64,000 nt of DNA from Pseudomonas triticicola (GCF_019145375.1 NZ_JAHSTX010000001.1:4241501-4305500), one strand, 5' to 3'. Positions 8,037 through 17,792 are shown, counted from the stretch's first letter. Notes: generated from the letters alone by a model not told the origin. Program-made: numbers and translations.

Positions 8037-8450
8037 TCATTTCACCAGCGGCAGGTTGTCGCCCTTCCAGCTGGAAATCCCGCCGGACAGCTTGGCGGCG
8101 GTGAAGCCGGACTTCATCAGCTCGCGGGCGTGGGTGCCGGCGGTCTGACCGAGGGCGTCGACCAGAATGATGGTCTTGGCCTTGTGTTTTTCCAGCTCGC
8201 CGACGCGGGCAGCCAGTTTGTCCTGAGGGATGTTCACCGCGCCGACGATGTGGCCAGCGGCATAATCCTTGGCCGGACGGATGTCCACCACCACGCCTGC
8301 GTCTTTATTGACCAGTGCGGTCAGTTCGCCGGTGCTCAGGCTCTTGCCGCCGCCCTGCATCGTGTGCGCCAGCAACAGAGCCAGAAGTACGACGAAGATA
8401 CCGACAAGAATGTAGTGGTTAGTGGCAAATTCAATCAGGTGAGCAACCAT
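8037..8450 (-). CDS. Membrane-anchored rhodanese-like protein
   Basis: With ATG at 8450 the protein is 137 residues: one N-terminal membrane helix (YILVGIFVVLLALLLAH, about 11-27) and a rhodanese domain (VVDIRPAKDYAAGHIVGAVNIP onwards). The usual active-site Cys position reads VDALGQTAG, so no Cys is present where sulfurtransferases carry it. A binding rather than sulfur-transfer role is possible. An upstream in-frame ATG at 8498 adds 16 residues ahead of the membrane helix and has no better ribosome site. The neighbouring order with grxC and secB is typical of Pseudomonas. Confidence 0.85.
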   Translation of the reverse strand: MVAHLIEFATNHYILVGIFVVLLALLLAHTMQGGGKSLSTGELTALVNKDAGVVVDIRPAKDYAAGHIVGAVNIPQDKLAARVGELEKHKAKTIILVDALGQTAGTHARELMKSGFTAAKLSGGISSWKGDNLPLVK

Positions 8451-8603
8451 CGAAGGAGGTTCCAGGGCGTTAAAATGTCGGCCAGTATACACAGCCACTA
8501 TGGTCGGCCAAACCCCGTCCGGCGGTGACGCGGTCGGAACTTCGCTTTAAACTCCAACTCCGTTTTCCATCGCCCTCTTCTTTATCAGCCACGAGTGGAT
8601 TCC

Positions 8604-10133
8604 ATGACGACTACGCCCAAACCTTTGGTCCTGATGATTCTCGACGGCTTCGGTCACAGCGACAGCCCCGAATCCAATGCCGTGTTCGCGGCGAAGAAAC
8701 CTGTGCTGGATCGTCTCTGGGCCACGGTGCCGAACGGCTTGATTTCGGGCAGCGGCATGGACGTCGGCCTGCCGGACGGCCAGATGGGCAACTCGGAAGT
8801 CGGCCACATGAACCTCGGCGCCGGGCGCGTGGTATATCAGGACTTCACCCGCGTGACCAAAGCGATCCGCGACGGCGAATTCTTCGAAAACCCGACCATC
8901 TGCGCCGCTGTCGATAAAGCCGTGGCCGCCGGCAAAGCCGTGCACTTTATGGGGCTGCTGTCCGATGGCGGCGTGCACAGCCACCAGGATCACCTGATCG
9001 CCATGGCCGAACTGGCCTTCAAGCGCGGCGCCGAAAAAATCTACCTGCACGCCTTCCTCGATGGCCGCGACACGCCGCCGAAAAGCGCTGCTTCGTCGAT
9101 CGAACTGCTCGACGCGACTTTCCAGGCACTCGGCAAGGGCCGCATCGCCAGCATCATCGGCCGCTACTTCGCCATGGACCGTGACAACCGTTGGGATCGC
9201 GTCGCCCAGGCCTACAACCTGATCGTCGACGGCAACGGCGAATTCAACGCCGCCACCGCTCAGGAAGGTCTTGAAGCTGCCTACGCCCGTGGCGAAAGCG
9301 ACGAGTTCGTCAAAGCCACCTCCATCGGCGAGCCGGTAAAAGTCGAGGACGGCGATGCCGTGGTGTTCATGAACTTCCGTGCCGACCGCGCTCGCGAGCT
9401 GACCCGCGTGTTCGTCGAAGACGATTTCAAGGAATTCGCGCGCGCCCGCCAGCCAAAACTGGCCGGTTTCGTCATGCTGACCCAGTACGCCGCAAGCATT
9501 CCGGCACCGTCGGCCTTCGCCGCCGGCAGCCTGGAAAACGTCCTCGGTGATTACCTGGCGAAAAACGGCAAGACCCAGCTGCGCATCGCTGAAACCGAGA
9601 AGTATGCCCATGTGACCTTCTTCTTCTCCGGCGGTCGCGAAGAACCGTTCCCGGGCGAAGAGCGCATCCTGATCCCGTCGCCGAAAGTCGCTACCTATGA
9701 CCTGCAGCCGGAAATGAGCGCCCCGGAAGTCACTGACCGCATCGTCGACGCCATCGAAAACCAGCGCTACGACGTGATCGTGGTCAACTACGCCAACGGC
9801 GACATGGTCGGCCATAGCGGCGTATTCGACGCGGCGGTGAAGGCGGTCGAGTGCCTGGACACCTGCGTCGGTCGCATCGTCGAGGCGCTGGACAAGGTCG
9901 GTGGCGAAGCGCTGATCACGGCCGACCACGGCAACGTCGAGCAAATGGCCGACGAATCCACCGGTCAGGCGCATACCGCGCACACCACCGAGCCGGTGCC
10001 GTTCATCTACGTCGGCAAACGCGACCTGAAAGTGCGCGAAGGCGGCGTGCTGGCGGACGTGGCACCGACCATGCTGATGCTGCTGGGCCTGGAAAAACCG
10101 GCGGAGATGACTGGCACTTCGATCCTCGTATAA
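8604..10133 (+). CDS. gpmI: 2,3-bisphosphoglycerate-independent phosphoglycerate mutase
   Basis: A cytoplasmic glycolytic enzyme that interconverts 3- and 2-phosphoglycerate through a phosphoserine and uses two Mn ions. It has 509 residues, the usual length. The alkaline-phosphatase-like core has the first metal Asp in LMILDGFG (Asp14), the phosphorylated Ser in [12 protein letters not shown] (Ser64), the substrate loop [14 protein letters not shown], and the C-terminal metal motif [12 protein letters not shown] chose ATG at 8604 rather than the GTG three codons earlier, because [17 protein letters not shown] is the common family start. Confidence 0.97.
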   Translation: MTTTPKPLVLMILDGFGHSDSPESNAVFAAKKPVLDRLWATVPNGLISGSGMDVGLPDGQMGNSEVGHMNLGAGRVVYQDFTRVTKAIRDGEFFENPTICAAVDKAVAAGKAVHFMGLLSDGGVHSHQDHLIAMAELAFKRGAEKIYLHAFLDGRDTPPKSAASSIELLDATFQALGKGRIASIIGRYFAMDRDNRWDRVAQAYNLIVDGNGEFNAATAQEGLEAAYARGESDEFVKATSIGEPVKVEDGDAVVFMNFRADRARELTRVFVEDDFKEFARARQPKLAGFVMLTQYAASIPAPSAFAAGSLENVLGDYLAKNGKTQLRIAETEKYAHVTFFFSGGREEPFPGEERILIPSPKVATYDLQPEMSAPEVTDRIVDAIENQRYDVIVVNYANGDMVGHSGVFDAAVKAVECLDTCVGRIVEALDKVGGEALITADHGNVEQMADESTGQAHTAHTTEPVPFIYVGKRDLKVREGGVLADVAPTMLMLLGLEKPAEMTGTSILV

Positions 10134-10147
10134 ACACTGATAATCCC

Positions 10148-10237
10148 TGTGGGAGCGAGCCTGCTCGCGAATACGGTGGATCAGTCGACAGCGATGTCGC
10201 CTGACGCACCGCTTTCGCGAGCAAGCTCGCTCCCACA
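10148..10237. repeat. REPIN, GAGCGAGCCTGCTCGCGA type, head-to-head
   Basis: Inverted copies of TGTGGGAGCGAGCCTGCTCG, the right arm with one change (GCAAGCTC). It lies between gpmI and the EnvC-like gene and may act as a 3' hairpin for gpmI. Confidence 0.9.
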
Positions 10238-10350
10238 TTGGTTTTGCGGTGTTTTTCTGTCCAGTTATCACACAGCCCCAATTGGGCGTTTTTTTTGCAG
10301 CCTCGGGCGGGCATACTAGGCCGTCCCTTACCCTGGTGCCGCCCGCCCCT

Positions 10351-11637
10351 ATGCTTCGCGTCCTGATCGCCCTTGCTCTGACCTGTCTGCTCCAGCCGGC
10401 CTTCGCCGACGAGCGCGCGCAAACCCAACAGCAGTTGGACGCCACGCGTCAGGATATCGCCGAGCTGAAAAAACTCCTGGGCAAGCTGCAGGAAGAAAAG
10501 TCCGGCGTACAGAAAGAGCTCAAGGGCACTGAAACCGAGATGGGCAAGCTGCAGAAGCAGGTCGACGCGCTGCAGAAAGAACTGCAGAAAAGCGAATCCG
10601 AGCTACAGCGGCTCGATGCAGAGAAAAAAAAACTCCAGAGCGCGCGCACTGAACAGCAGCGACTGATCGCCATTCAGGCCCGAGCGGCGTACCAGAACGG
10701 CCGCCAGGAATACCTCAAGCTGCTGCTCAATCAGCAGAACCCCGAGAAGTTCGCCCGCACCCTCACCTATTACGACTACCTGAGCCAGGCCCGCCTGGAG
10801 CAGTTGAAGAACTTCAACGAAACCCTGCGCCAACTGGCCAATGTCGAAAAAGACATTGGCCTGCAGCAGGCGCAGTTGCTGGTGCAGAAAAGCGACCTCG
10901 ACACTCAGCGCGAAGCACTCGAGAAGGTCCGCAAGGAACGCCAGCAGGTTCTCGCCAAGCTAAATGACGACGTGAAAGCCCGCGATCAAAAGCTGGCCGC
11001 CCGCGAGCAGGATCAGGCAGACCTGTCTAAAGTCCTTAAAACCATCGAAGAAACCCTGGCGCGCCAGGCTCGTGAGGCAGAAGAAGCGCGGCAGAAAGCG
11101 CTGATGGCCCAGCAGGAAGCGGAAAAAAAGCGTTTGCGTGAGGCGCAGGCTGACAACAGCGACGCCCCACGAAAACCCGCCAGATCAAGCCCCGGCGCGC
11201 TGGTATCGAGCAGCGGCGAAACCTTTGGCGGGCCTTTTGCTGCAACCCGGGGAAAACTTCCGTGGCCGGTTGATGGTCGATTACTCGCACGCTTCGGTGA
11301 AAGCCGTGGCGACGACGCCCGCACCAAGTGGGATGGTGTGATGATCAGCGCCTCCGCCGGCAGCCAGGTGCACGCAGTACACGGTGGGCGCGTGGTATTT
11401 GCCGATTGGCTGCGCGGTGCCGGTTTGCTGGTGATTCTCGATCACGGCAACGGTTTTCTCAGTCTTTACGGCCACAACCAGACGCTGCTTAAGTCGGCGG
11501 GTGATGTGGTCAAGGCTGGCGAGTCGATTTCCACTGTCGGTAACAGTGGCGGTCAGGACACGCCAGCGCTGTATTTCGCAATTCGTCAGCAGGGTCACCC
11601 GAGTGATCCGGCGCAATGGTGTCGTGCGCAAGGATAA
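10351..11637 (+). CDS. EnvC-like murein hydrolase activator (M23/LytM family)
   Basis: A periplasmic protein of 428 residues with a signal peptide (LRVLIALALTCLLQPAFADE). A long coiled coil rich in Gln, Glu and Lys covers about residues 25-270. A C-terminal LytM fold follows (HAVHGGRVVFADWLRGAGLL...LSLYGHN...VGNSGG). The final HxH zinc motif is changed (LYFAIR instead of the LHFEIR type), as in EnvC proteins that activate amidases rather than cut peptidoglycan. I infer a role in daughter-cell separation. ATG 10351 is chosen because the signal peptide begins there. ctpA follows after 31 bases. Confidence 0.88.
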   Translation: MLRVLIALALTCLLQPAFADERAQTQQQLDATRQDIAELKKLLGKLQEEKSGVQKELKGTETEMGKLQKQVDALQKELQKSESELQRLDAEKKKLQSARTEQQRLIAIQARAAYQNGRQEYLKLLLNQQNPEKFARTLTYYDYLSQARLEQLKNFNETLRQLANVEKDIGLQQAQLLVQKSDLDTQREALEKVRKERQQVLAKLNDDVKARDQKLAAREQDQADLSKVLKTIEETLARQAREAEEARQKALMAQQEAEKKRLREAQADNSDAPRKPARSSPGALVSSSGETFGGPFAATRGKLPWPVDGRLLARFGESRGDDARTKWDGVMISASAGSQVHAVHGGRVVFADWLRGAGLLVILDHGNGFLSLYGHNQTLLKSAGDVVKAGESISTVGNSGGQDTPALYFAIRQQGHPSDPAQWCRAQG

Positions 11638-11668
11638 GCGCACCATCTAATTCAGGAGTTCGTTCGAC

Positions 11669-12988
11669 ATGCTGCATTTGTCCCGCCTTACCTCGCTGGC
11701 CCTGACGATCGCCCTGGTGATCGGCGCGCCTCTGGCGTTCGCCGCGCAACCGGCCCCGACCGTCGCTCCGGCAGGCACTGCCGCGACCGCCAAGGCGCCG
11801 TTGCCGCTGGAAGAGCTGCGCACCTTCGCCGAGGTCATGGACCGGATCAAAGCCGCCTATGTCGAGCCTGTAGACGACAAGACCCTGCTGGAAAACGCGA
11901 TCAAGGGCATGCTCAGCAACCTCGATCCGCATTCAGCCTACCTTGGCCCGGAAGACTTCACCGAACTGCAGGAAAGCACCAGCGGTGAATTCGGCGGCCT
12001 GGGCATCGAAGTCGGCGCCGAAGACGGTTTCATCAAGGTCGTCTCGCCGATTGACGACACCCCGGCGTCGAAGGCCGGCATTCAGGCTGGTGACTTCATC
12101 GTCAAGATCAACGGCCAGCCAACGCGTGGCCAGACCATGACTGAAGCCGTCGACAAGATGCGCGGCAAGATCGGCCAGAAAATCACCCTGACCCTGGTTC
12201 GCGACGGCGGCACGCCGTTCGACGTGACCCTGGCCCGTGCAGTGATTCAGGTCAAGAGCGTCAAGGCGCAGCTGCTGGAATCGGGCTACGGCTATATCCG
12301 CATCACCCAGTTCCAGGTCAAGACCGGCGAAGAAGTCTCCAAGGCTCTGGCCAAGCTGCGCAAGGACAACGGCAAGAAGCTCAACGGCATCATTCTCGAC
12401 CTGCGCAACAACCCGGGCGGCGTGCTGCAATCGGCGGTGGAAGTGGTCGACCACTTTATCACCAAAGGCCTGATCGTCTACACCAAGGGCCGCATCGCCA
12501 ACTCCGAATTGCGCTTCTCCGCCACCGGCAAGGACGAAAGCGAAGCGGTGCCGATGGTCGTGCTGATCAACGGTGGCAGTGCCTCGGCTTCGGAAATCGT
12601 CGCCGGCGCCCTGCAGGACCAGAAACGTGCCGTGGTCATGGGCACCACCAGTTTCGGCAAGGGCTCGGTGCAGACCGTGCTGCCGCTGAACAACGACCGC
12701 GCGCTGAAGATCACCACCGCGCTGTATTTCACGCCGAACGGCCGCTCGATCCAGGCTCAGGGCATCGTGCCGGACATCGAAGTGCGCCGCGCGAAGATCA
12801 CCAACGAAGCCGACAGCGAGTACTTCAAGGAAGCCGATCTGCAAGGTCACTTGGGCAACGGCAACGGCGGCGCCGACAAACCGAGCGGTTCCGGCGGCAA
12901 GGCCAAAGCGATGCCGCAGGATGACGATTACCAGTTGGCCCAGGCCCTGAGCCTGCTCAAAGGCCTGAGCATCACTTCCGGCCGCTGA
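11669..12988 (+). CDS. ctpA: Carboxy-terminal processing protease CtpA (S41 family)
   Basis: A periplasmic protease of 439 residues with a signal peptide (LALTIALVIGAPLAFAA). A PDZ domain at about 95-180 (GGLGIEVGAEDGFIKVVSP) is followed by the S41 catalytic domain with LDLRNNPGG, the Ser motif GSASASEIV (about 303-311) and the Lys motif SFGKGSVQT. In P. aeruginosa CtpA degrades peptidoglycan cross-link hydrolases with the lipoprotein LbcA. Pairing with the EnvC-like gene upstream and the deacetylase-like gene downstream points to envelope maintenance. A ribosome site (CAGGAG) lies upstream of ATG 11669. Confidence 0.95.
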   Translation: MLHLSRLTSLALTIALVIGAPLAFAAQPAPTVAPAGTAATAKAPLPLEELRTFAEVMDRIKAAYVEPVDDKTLLENAIKGMLSNLDPHSAYLGPEDFTELQESTSGEFGGLGIEVGAEDGFIKVVSPIDDTPASKAGIQAGDFIVKINGQPTRGQTMTEAVDKMRGKIGQKITLTLVRDGGTPFDVTLARAVIQVKSVKAQLLESGYGYIRITQFQVKTGEEVSKALAKLRKDNGKKLNGIILDLRNNPGGVLQSAVEVVDHFITKGLIVYTKGRIANSELRFSATGKDESEAVPMVVLINGGSASASEIVAGALQDQKRAVVMGTTSFGKGSVQTVLPLNNDRALKITTALYFTPNGRSIQAQGIVPDIEVRRAKITNEADSEYFKEADLQGHLGNGNGGADKPSGSGGKAKAMPQDDDYQLAQALSLLKGLSITSGR

Positions 12989-12990
12989 GG

Positions 12991-13767
12991 ATGTTGCTGC
13001 GTTCCCTCTGCGTTCTGCTGTGCTGTCTGGCGGGTTTTGCCCAAGCAGAGCCCGCCAGCTCCTCGCCGCACAAAGCCTACCTGACATTGATCATCGACGA
13101 CCTGGGGCAGAGCCTGCCCCGGGATCGTCGCGTGCTCGCCCTGCCCGGCCCGGTCACGGCGGCGATCATGCCCGACACCCCTCACGCCACCGAGCTTGCC
13201 CGCGAAGCCCATCGCGCCGGCAAGATCGTCATCCTGCACATGCCCATGGATCCGGCCACCGGGCCGTACGCCTGGCACCCCGAACTGCCCATCGAAGAGC
13301 TGCAGAAACGCCTGAATGCCGCGTTTGAAAAAGTCCCGTTCACCGCCGGCATCAACAATCACATGGGCAGCCGCATGACCGCCCAGCCTGCGGCGATGGC
13401 GTGGTTGATGGCTGAGTTGCAGCGTCGGCACAAGTTCTTCGTCGACAGCCGCACCAGCGCGCAGACCGTCGCAGCGCAGCAGGCGCAGAAAATCGATCTG
13501 GCCAGCGTTTCCAGAGATGTGTTTCTCGATGATGAGCGCACCGAAGCGGCCATTGCCACTCAGTTGCAGACCGCGATCGCCCTGGCGCACAAACAGGGTT
13601 CAGCGGTGATGATCGGCCATCCGTATCCGCAGACCCTGGCGGTGCTGGAGCGCGAATTACCCAAGCTCAAAGCGCAAGGCATCGACTGGATCGATATCCG
13701 GCAGATGATCAGCGTGCGCAGCAACCGCGCCATGGCTGGCCATGGCAAGGATGGCGTCTACCGGTAA
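12991..13767 (+). CDS. Divergent polysaccharide deacetylase family protein (YibQ-like)
   Basis: A 258-residue exported protein with a signal peptide (LLRSLCVLLCCLAGFAQAEP). The divergent deacetylase fold shows LTLIIDDLGQ at the first metal/catalytic motif, ILHMPMDP, INNHMGSRMT and VMIGHPYP. Family members occur next to envC and ctpA in many gammaproteobacteria. The biochemical substrate is not established, so cell-wall polysaccharide is only inferred. The ATG follows the ctpA stop by 2 bases, so the two are almost surely co-translated. Confidence 0.9.
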   Translation: MLLRSLCVLLCCLAGFAQAEPASSSPHKAYLTLIIDDLGQSLPRDRRVLALPGPVTAAIMPDTPHATELAREAHRAGKIVILHMPMDPATGPYAWHPELPIEELQKRLNAAFEKVPFTAGINNHMGSRMTAQPAAMAWLMAELQRRHKFFVDSRTSAQTVAAQQAQKIDLASVSRDVFLDDERTEAAIATQLQTAIALAHKQGSAVMIGHPYPQTLAVLERELPKLKAQGIDWIDIRQMISVRSNRAMAGHGKDGVYR

Positions 13768-13883
13768 CACCCGTGACGCTGGCACATACATAGTTACCAC
13801 CCGCTAACTACCCCCGTTTCCGATAGTGCGACCTGCAACGGGTCGCGACGCCCTCGCGTCGCCTTTAACTATCAGGAATCATC

Positions 13884-15260
13884 ATGACTATCGAAGACAA
13901 TATCGCAGCGCTGCCACGGCAAATGGAACCGATCATTCAAGACAGCCTGCTGATCAGCTTCACCACGGAGTTCAATCGGGTCTGGAGCAGCAACGGCTCG
14001 AAAGCAAAACCCGCCACCTTCTGGCGCCCTGCCCCCGGCCCGGATGCACTGCCCGGCTATTTCCCGCTGGGCGATGTGCTGATCCCCGGCGATGCCAATA
14101 TCAATGGCGAAGTAGTCGCGGCCGTGGTCTGCGAGAGGGATTTGAAAGGAGTCGCAAACGCCAGAGGCAAGGCACTGGCGCGCCCTGTCGATTTTGAACT
14201 GGTCTGGAAAGAAACCGGGGCTCCCAACGTTGCGCGCCTGTCGATCTGGCGCCCTTTGGCACCTGTCGGTTACGTCGCCTTGGGGCAGGTCTGCACCAAC
14301 GATCATTGCAAACCTTCTCTGAACTCAATGCGTTGCGTCAGGGTCGACCTCGTCGTCGCAGCGAACCTCGGCGAGTTGATCTGGAATGACAAAGGTAGCG
14401 GCGCCAAAATGAGTTTCAGTGCCTTCGCCATCGAACCGCCGACTGCGGCAGCAGGCGATATCCTGTTTGCAGCGGGCACATTTGCCGGCATTCAGGGCTA
14501 CGGCAAGCCTGCGGCACCATCATCGGCGTACGCGTTGCGCATGCAGATCCCTGTGCAACTGAGCGAACCGCCACAGGCTCCGGTTCTCGGTGGATATGCC
14601 AAGCCACCCGAAAGCGAACCCGCCACGGTCACACATGTTGCCCGCCTGCCCTGGTTCGCGGTGAGAGACCATGCGCATCCCGGTGAGCAGTTTCGCAACT
14701 CACCTTACTACGCACTCAAAAGGACCGACCAATACGTGCTCATCGGTTATGAGCGCAATGAGTCGGACACATACCGCGCGAAAAAATGGACTGCGCCGCG
14801 CGCGCAGAGCGCCGTGACGATGCGGATGTTCCATAGCTTCACCGCGATGGAAATTGTAAAAGCCTGGCCATCCGTGCCTCTGAGCGACATCCGCATGACC
14901 AGATTCTCGGCGTGCCTGCCGAAGGCCCTGACCCATACTGAAGCGTCTTCCAACGGCTGGAACGAGCTGCGACCGCAGATCGTGATTGCCATGGTGCCAA
15001 AACAATCAGCCGTAGCGGTCTATCAGATGCAAAGCCATTACGAACTGGTGAGGGAAGACGGTACTCAAGTGGCGGTCGATTTCGGCTATACCGACGACTC
15101 CAGCGTTCTGCTGACGCAATACCCGCCGCAATCCATCGAATCAGTCGGCTCGTGTCCATCGTTGACGACGGACATCCCCGCTGAGCCAGGCATCGACAGC
15201 GCCAGCGTAGAAGCGCTGCCATCACCCGGTCTGGATGTGGTCACAGATAGCGCGCCATGA
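13884..15260 (+). CDS. Vps62-related protein
   Basis: A 458-residue protein without signal peptide or membrane helix. Two copies of a motif FWRPAP...GYFPLGDV (about 46-65) and IWRPLAPVGYVALGQV (about 113-130) are the hallmark of the Vps62 family, known from fungi, plants and scattered bacteria. The C-terminal part (250-430) has no motif I can name. Biochemical role unknown. Related sequences in bacteria sit near toxin genes in some cases, but nothing here shows that. The 3' end overlaps the convergent solute-binding protein gene by 20 bases. Confidence 0.8.
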   Translation: MTIEDNIAALPRQMEPIIQDSLLISFTTEFNRVWSSNGSKAKPATFWRPAPGPDALPGYFPLGDVLIPGDANINGEVVAAVVCERDLKGVANARGKALARPVDFELVWKETGAPNVARLSIWRPLAPVGYVALGQVCTNDHCKPSLNSMRCVRVDLVVAANLGELIWNDKGSGAKMSFSAFAIEPPTAAAGDILFAAGTFAGIQGYGKPAAPSSAYALRMQIPVQLSEPPQAPVLGGYAKPPESEPATVTHVARLPWFAVRDHAHPGEQFRNSPYYALKRTDQYVLIGYERNESDTYRAKKWTAPRAQSAVTMRMFHSFTAMEIVKAWPSVPLSDIRMTRFSACLPKALTHTEASSNGWNELRPQIVIAMVPKQSAVAVYQMQSHYELVREDGTQVAVDFGYTDDSSVLLTQYPPQSIESVGSCPSLTTDIPAEPGIDSASVEALPSPGLDVVTDSAP

Positions 15261-15996
15261 TTTCATCGACCACGCCTTCTTTGCGCAGTTGATCCAGCGC
15301 GGTCTGTAGCCTGTTGACCACCTCATCGGAAACATCCTTGTTCAGCGCCAGGTACAACTCGGCGCTGTTGAAGCGCAGCACGGTCTTCAGGCCGGTCACG
15401 CCATCCTGCCGTGCCAGATAACGGCCGGCAGGATCACCGGTGGCCCACAGGTCGATCTGGCCATTGAGCAGCTTTTTAGCGTTGTCCTGATCGCGCAGCA
15501 CCACCACCGGTTTGAGGCCTTGCTTGGTGAGAGTCTCGGCAATCGCATCACCCTTGTAGGCGCCGATCTTGTATTTGCGCGCGTCGTTGAGGGTGTCGAG
15601 GGTGATCTTGCTGTCAGCCTTGGCCAGCAGAATCCAGTCATCCGGGCCGATCGGGCCGACCCATTTGAACAGTCTTTCGCGATCGGGCAGGCGCGCCATG
15701 ACGAAGGCCCCGTAACCGGGATTTTCCAGGGCGAGCTTGTAGACACGTTCCCAGGGGAAACGCAGGGTCAGGCTGTAAGTGAGGCCGGCGCGCTGGAACA
15801 TCTCGCGAACGATGTCCGTGGCAATGCCGTTGATGTTGTCGCCCTGGGCGAAATTCTTGCCGTTCTTCGCCATGTTGTACGGCGGGAAGTTCTCGGTGAG
15901 CAGCACCAGATCGGTGTCGGGACTGGTTTCGGCCCGGGCATTGCTGATGAACAACAACGAGGCGCTGGCGAGAACAACAAGCAGGCGTTTGATCAT
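15241..15996 (-). CDS. Orphan family-3 solute-binding protein
   Basis: A periplasmic protein of 251 residues with a signal peptide (LLVVLASASLLFISNARAE). The fold is that of amino-acid-type binding proteins: LVLLTENFPPYNM at the ligand site, then ATDIVREMFQRAGLTYSLTLRFPWERVY and TLDTLNDARKYKIGAYKGDA. No permease or ATPase lies next to it, so it may feed a distant transporter or act as a sensor-type protein. It follows hisF by 73 bases on the same strand and is convergent with the Vps62-like gene, overlapping by 20 bases. Confidence 0.88.
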   Translation of the reverse strand: MIKRLLVVLASASLLFISNARAETSPDTDLVLLTENFPPYNMAKNGKNFAQGDNINGIATDIVREMFQRAGLTYSLTLRFPWERVYKLALENPGYGAFVMARLPDRERLFKWVGPIGPDDWILLAKADSKITLDTLNDARKYKIGAYKGDAIAETLTKQGLKPVVVLRDQDNAKKLLNGQIDLWATGDPAGRYLARQDGVTGLKTVLRFNSAELYLALNKDVSDEVVNRLQTALDQLRKEGVVDEIMARYL

Positions 15997-16069
15997 GTCG
16001 GGCTACCGGAATCCATGGCGTGCCCAAGAGTGCCTTGGGCGCGCCATGCTGTCCACTGGCCTGTACGCT

Positions 16070-16840
16070 TTAGCGCATGACGATGCCGCGATGCGACATG
16101 TAGGCCTTGGCTTCCTGCACGGTGTATTCGCCGAAGTGGAAAATACTTGCCGCCAGCACCGCACTGGCATGGCCTTCGAGAATGCCGTCGGCCAGATGCT
16201 GCAAATTGCCGACGCCACCGGAAGCGATCACCGGAATGCCCAGCGCGTCGCTGATGGCGCGGGTCACGCCGAGGTCGAAGCCGTTTTTCATGCCGTCCTG
16301 ATCCATGCTGGTCAGGAGGATTTCGCCAGCACCGAGGCCTTCCATTTTCTTCGCCCACTCGACCGCGTCGAGGCCGGTCGGCTTGCGCCCGCCGTGGGTG
16401 AAGATTTCCCAGCGCGGGGTTTCGCCGGGGCCGGAGACTTTCTTGGCGTCGATGGCGACGACGATGCACTGCGAGCCGAAATGCTGCGCGGCTTCGCCAA
16501 CGAACTCCGGGTTGAACACGGCGGCGGTGTTGATCGACACCTTGTCCGCGCCGGCATTGAGCAGGTTGCGGATGTCCTGCACGGTACGCACGCCACCGCC
16601 GACGGTCAGCGGAATGAACACCTGGCTGGCCATGCGCTCGACGGTATGCAGCGTAGTGTCACGCCCATCGACGCTGGCGGTGATGTCGAGAAAGGTAATC
16701 TCGTCGGCACCCTGCTCGTCGTAGCGACGGGCGATTTCCACCGGGTCACCGGCGTCGCGGATGTTCTCGAACTTCACACCTTTGACGACCCGGCCGTTGT
16801 CCACGTCCAGGCAAGGGATGATGCGTTTGGCTAACGCCAT
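16070..16840 (-). CDS. hisF: Imidazole glycerol phosphate synthase, cyclase subunit HisF
   Basis: It forms imidazole glycerol phosphate and AICAR from PRFAR with ammonia supplied by HisH. The 256-residue (beta/alpha)8 barrel has both catalytic Asp residues, in [14 protein letters not shown] near the N-terminus and in [15 protein letters not shown], plus phosphate loops LTVGGGVRT and VIASGGVGN. The open frame starts 10 codons earlier, but GGAGATTAAGTCTT just before ATG 16840 and family length fix the start. It is last in the hisB-hisH-hisA-hisF order. Confidence 0.98.
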   Translation of the reverse strand: MALAKRIIPCLDVDNGRVVKGVKFENIRDAGDPVEIARRYDEQGADEITFLDITASVDGRDTTLHTVERMASQVFIPLTVGGGVRTVQDIRNLLNAGADKVSINTAAVFNPEFVGEAAQHFGSQCIVVAIDAKKVSGPGETPRWEIFTHGGRKPTGLDAVEWAKKMEGLGAGEILLTSMDQDGMKNGFDLGVTRAISDALGIPVIASGGVGNLQHLADGILEGHASAVLAASIFHFGEYTVQEAKAYMSHRGIVMR

Positions 16841-16861
16841 AAGACTTAATCTCCGATTAAG

Positions 16862-16944
16862 AAGCTTCAAGCTTCAAGCTGCAAGAAAGGGCGGATTGCG
16901 GTCGCGCTTCTAACTTGCAGCTCGCAGCTTGCAACTTGAAGCTG
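16862..16944. repeat. CTTGCAGCTTG-type inverted repeat between hisA and hisF
   Basis: Arms made of overlapping AAGCTTCAAGCTGCAAG and CTTGCAGCTCGCAGCTTG motifs face each other around about 35 bases. A related element lies on the other side of hisA at 17707-17792. Its arms can pair, so it may shape mRNA between the his genes. Confidence 0.7.
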
Positions 16945-16947
16945 CTT

Positions 16948-17688
16948 TTATCTGGCCGCGTAGCCATCACAAAAAGCTTGAGCCTCTGCAACATCCAAAG
17001 TGCCCTCATAGATCGCGCGGCCCGTGATCGCGCCGATGATGCCCGGTGCCTTGGCGTCGAGCAGCGACTTGATGTCACCCAGGTTATGGATGCCGCCGGA
17101 AGCGATCACCGGAATCCTGGTGGCAGCGGCCAGCGCAGCGGTGAACGGTACGTTGCAGCCCTGCATCATGCCGTCTTTGGCGATGTCGGTATAAACGATC
17201 GAGGACACGCCGTCGGCTTCGAACTGCTTGGCCAGGTCAATGACCTGCACGGTGCTGATCTCAGCCCAGCCGTCGGTGGCGACGAAACCGTCTTTCGCAT
17301 CCAGACCGACAATGATCTTGCCCGGAAACGCACGGCAGGCTTCAGCAACGAACGCCGGATCTTTTACGGCTTTGGTGCCGATGATCACGTAGCTGACGCC
17401 GGCCTTGACGTAATGCTCGATGGTTTCCAGCGAACGGATGCCGCCACCGATCTGGATCGGCAGGGTCGGGTAGCGCTTGGCGATCGCCGTGACCACTTCG
17501 CCGTTGACCGGCTGGCCTTCGAACGCGCCGTTCAGGTCGACCAGATGCAGACGGCGGCAACCGCCCTCCACCCACTTGGCAGCCATGCTCACCGGGTCAT
17601 CGGAGAACACCGTGGAATCTTCCATGCGGCCCTGGCGCAGACGTACGCAGGCACCGTCTTTGAGATCGATAGCGGGAATAATCAGCAT
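16948..17688 (-). CDS. hisA: Phosphoribosylformimino-5-aminoimidazole carboxamide ribotide isomerase HisA
   Basis: It isomerises ProFAR to PRFAR in histidine synthesis. It is a 246-residue TIM barrel homologous to HisF. The catalytic Asp residues are in [15 protein letters not shown] and in YTDIAKDGM, with phosphate-binding IGGGIRS and VIASGGI. ATG 17688 follows GAAGGAAAAAGC and is the usual family start. An in-frame ATG 19 codons upstream lies inside the flanking repeat and is rejected. Confidence 0.98.
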   Translation of the reverse strand: MLIIPAIDLKDGACVRLRQGRMEDSTVFSDDPVSMAAKWVEGGCRRLHLVDLNGAFEGQPVNGEVVTAIAKRYPTLPIQIGGGIRSLETIEHYVKAGVSYVIIGTKAVKDPAFVAEACRAFPGKIIVGLDAKDGFVATDGWAEISTVQVIDLAKQFEADGVSSIVYTDIAKDGMMQGCNVPFTAALAAATRIPVIASGGIHNLGDIKSLLDAKAPGIIGAITGRAIYEGTLDVAEAQAFCDGYAAR

Positions 17689-17706
17689 GCTTTTTCCTTC
17701 GTCAAA

Positions 17707-17792
17707 AGAGCGGCAAGCTGCAAGCCATAAGCTGCAAGCGCGCACGCGCGTCTATCTCTTGCAGCTTGCAGCTTGACGCTTGCCGCTGCTCT
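17707..17792. repeat. CTTGCAGCTTG-type inverted repeat between DUF2164 gene and hisA
   Basis: Outer arms AGAGCGGCAAG and CTTGCCGCTGCTCT, inner arms GCTGCAAGCC and TTGCAGCTTGCAGCTTG, with a GC-rich centre GCGCGCACGCGCG. It is related to the element at 16862-16944. Confidence 0.7.

Noticed and set aside
8547..10445. 632-codon frame antisense to gpmI
   Set aside because: It is a GC-rich shadow frame. gpmI has all catalytic motifs on the other strand.
11933..13087. 384-codon frame antisense to ctpA
   Set aside because: Shadow frame of ctpA, rich in composition-driven Ala/Val/Gly/Gln/His, with no motif.
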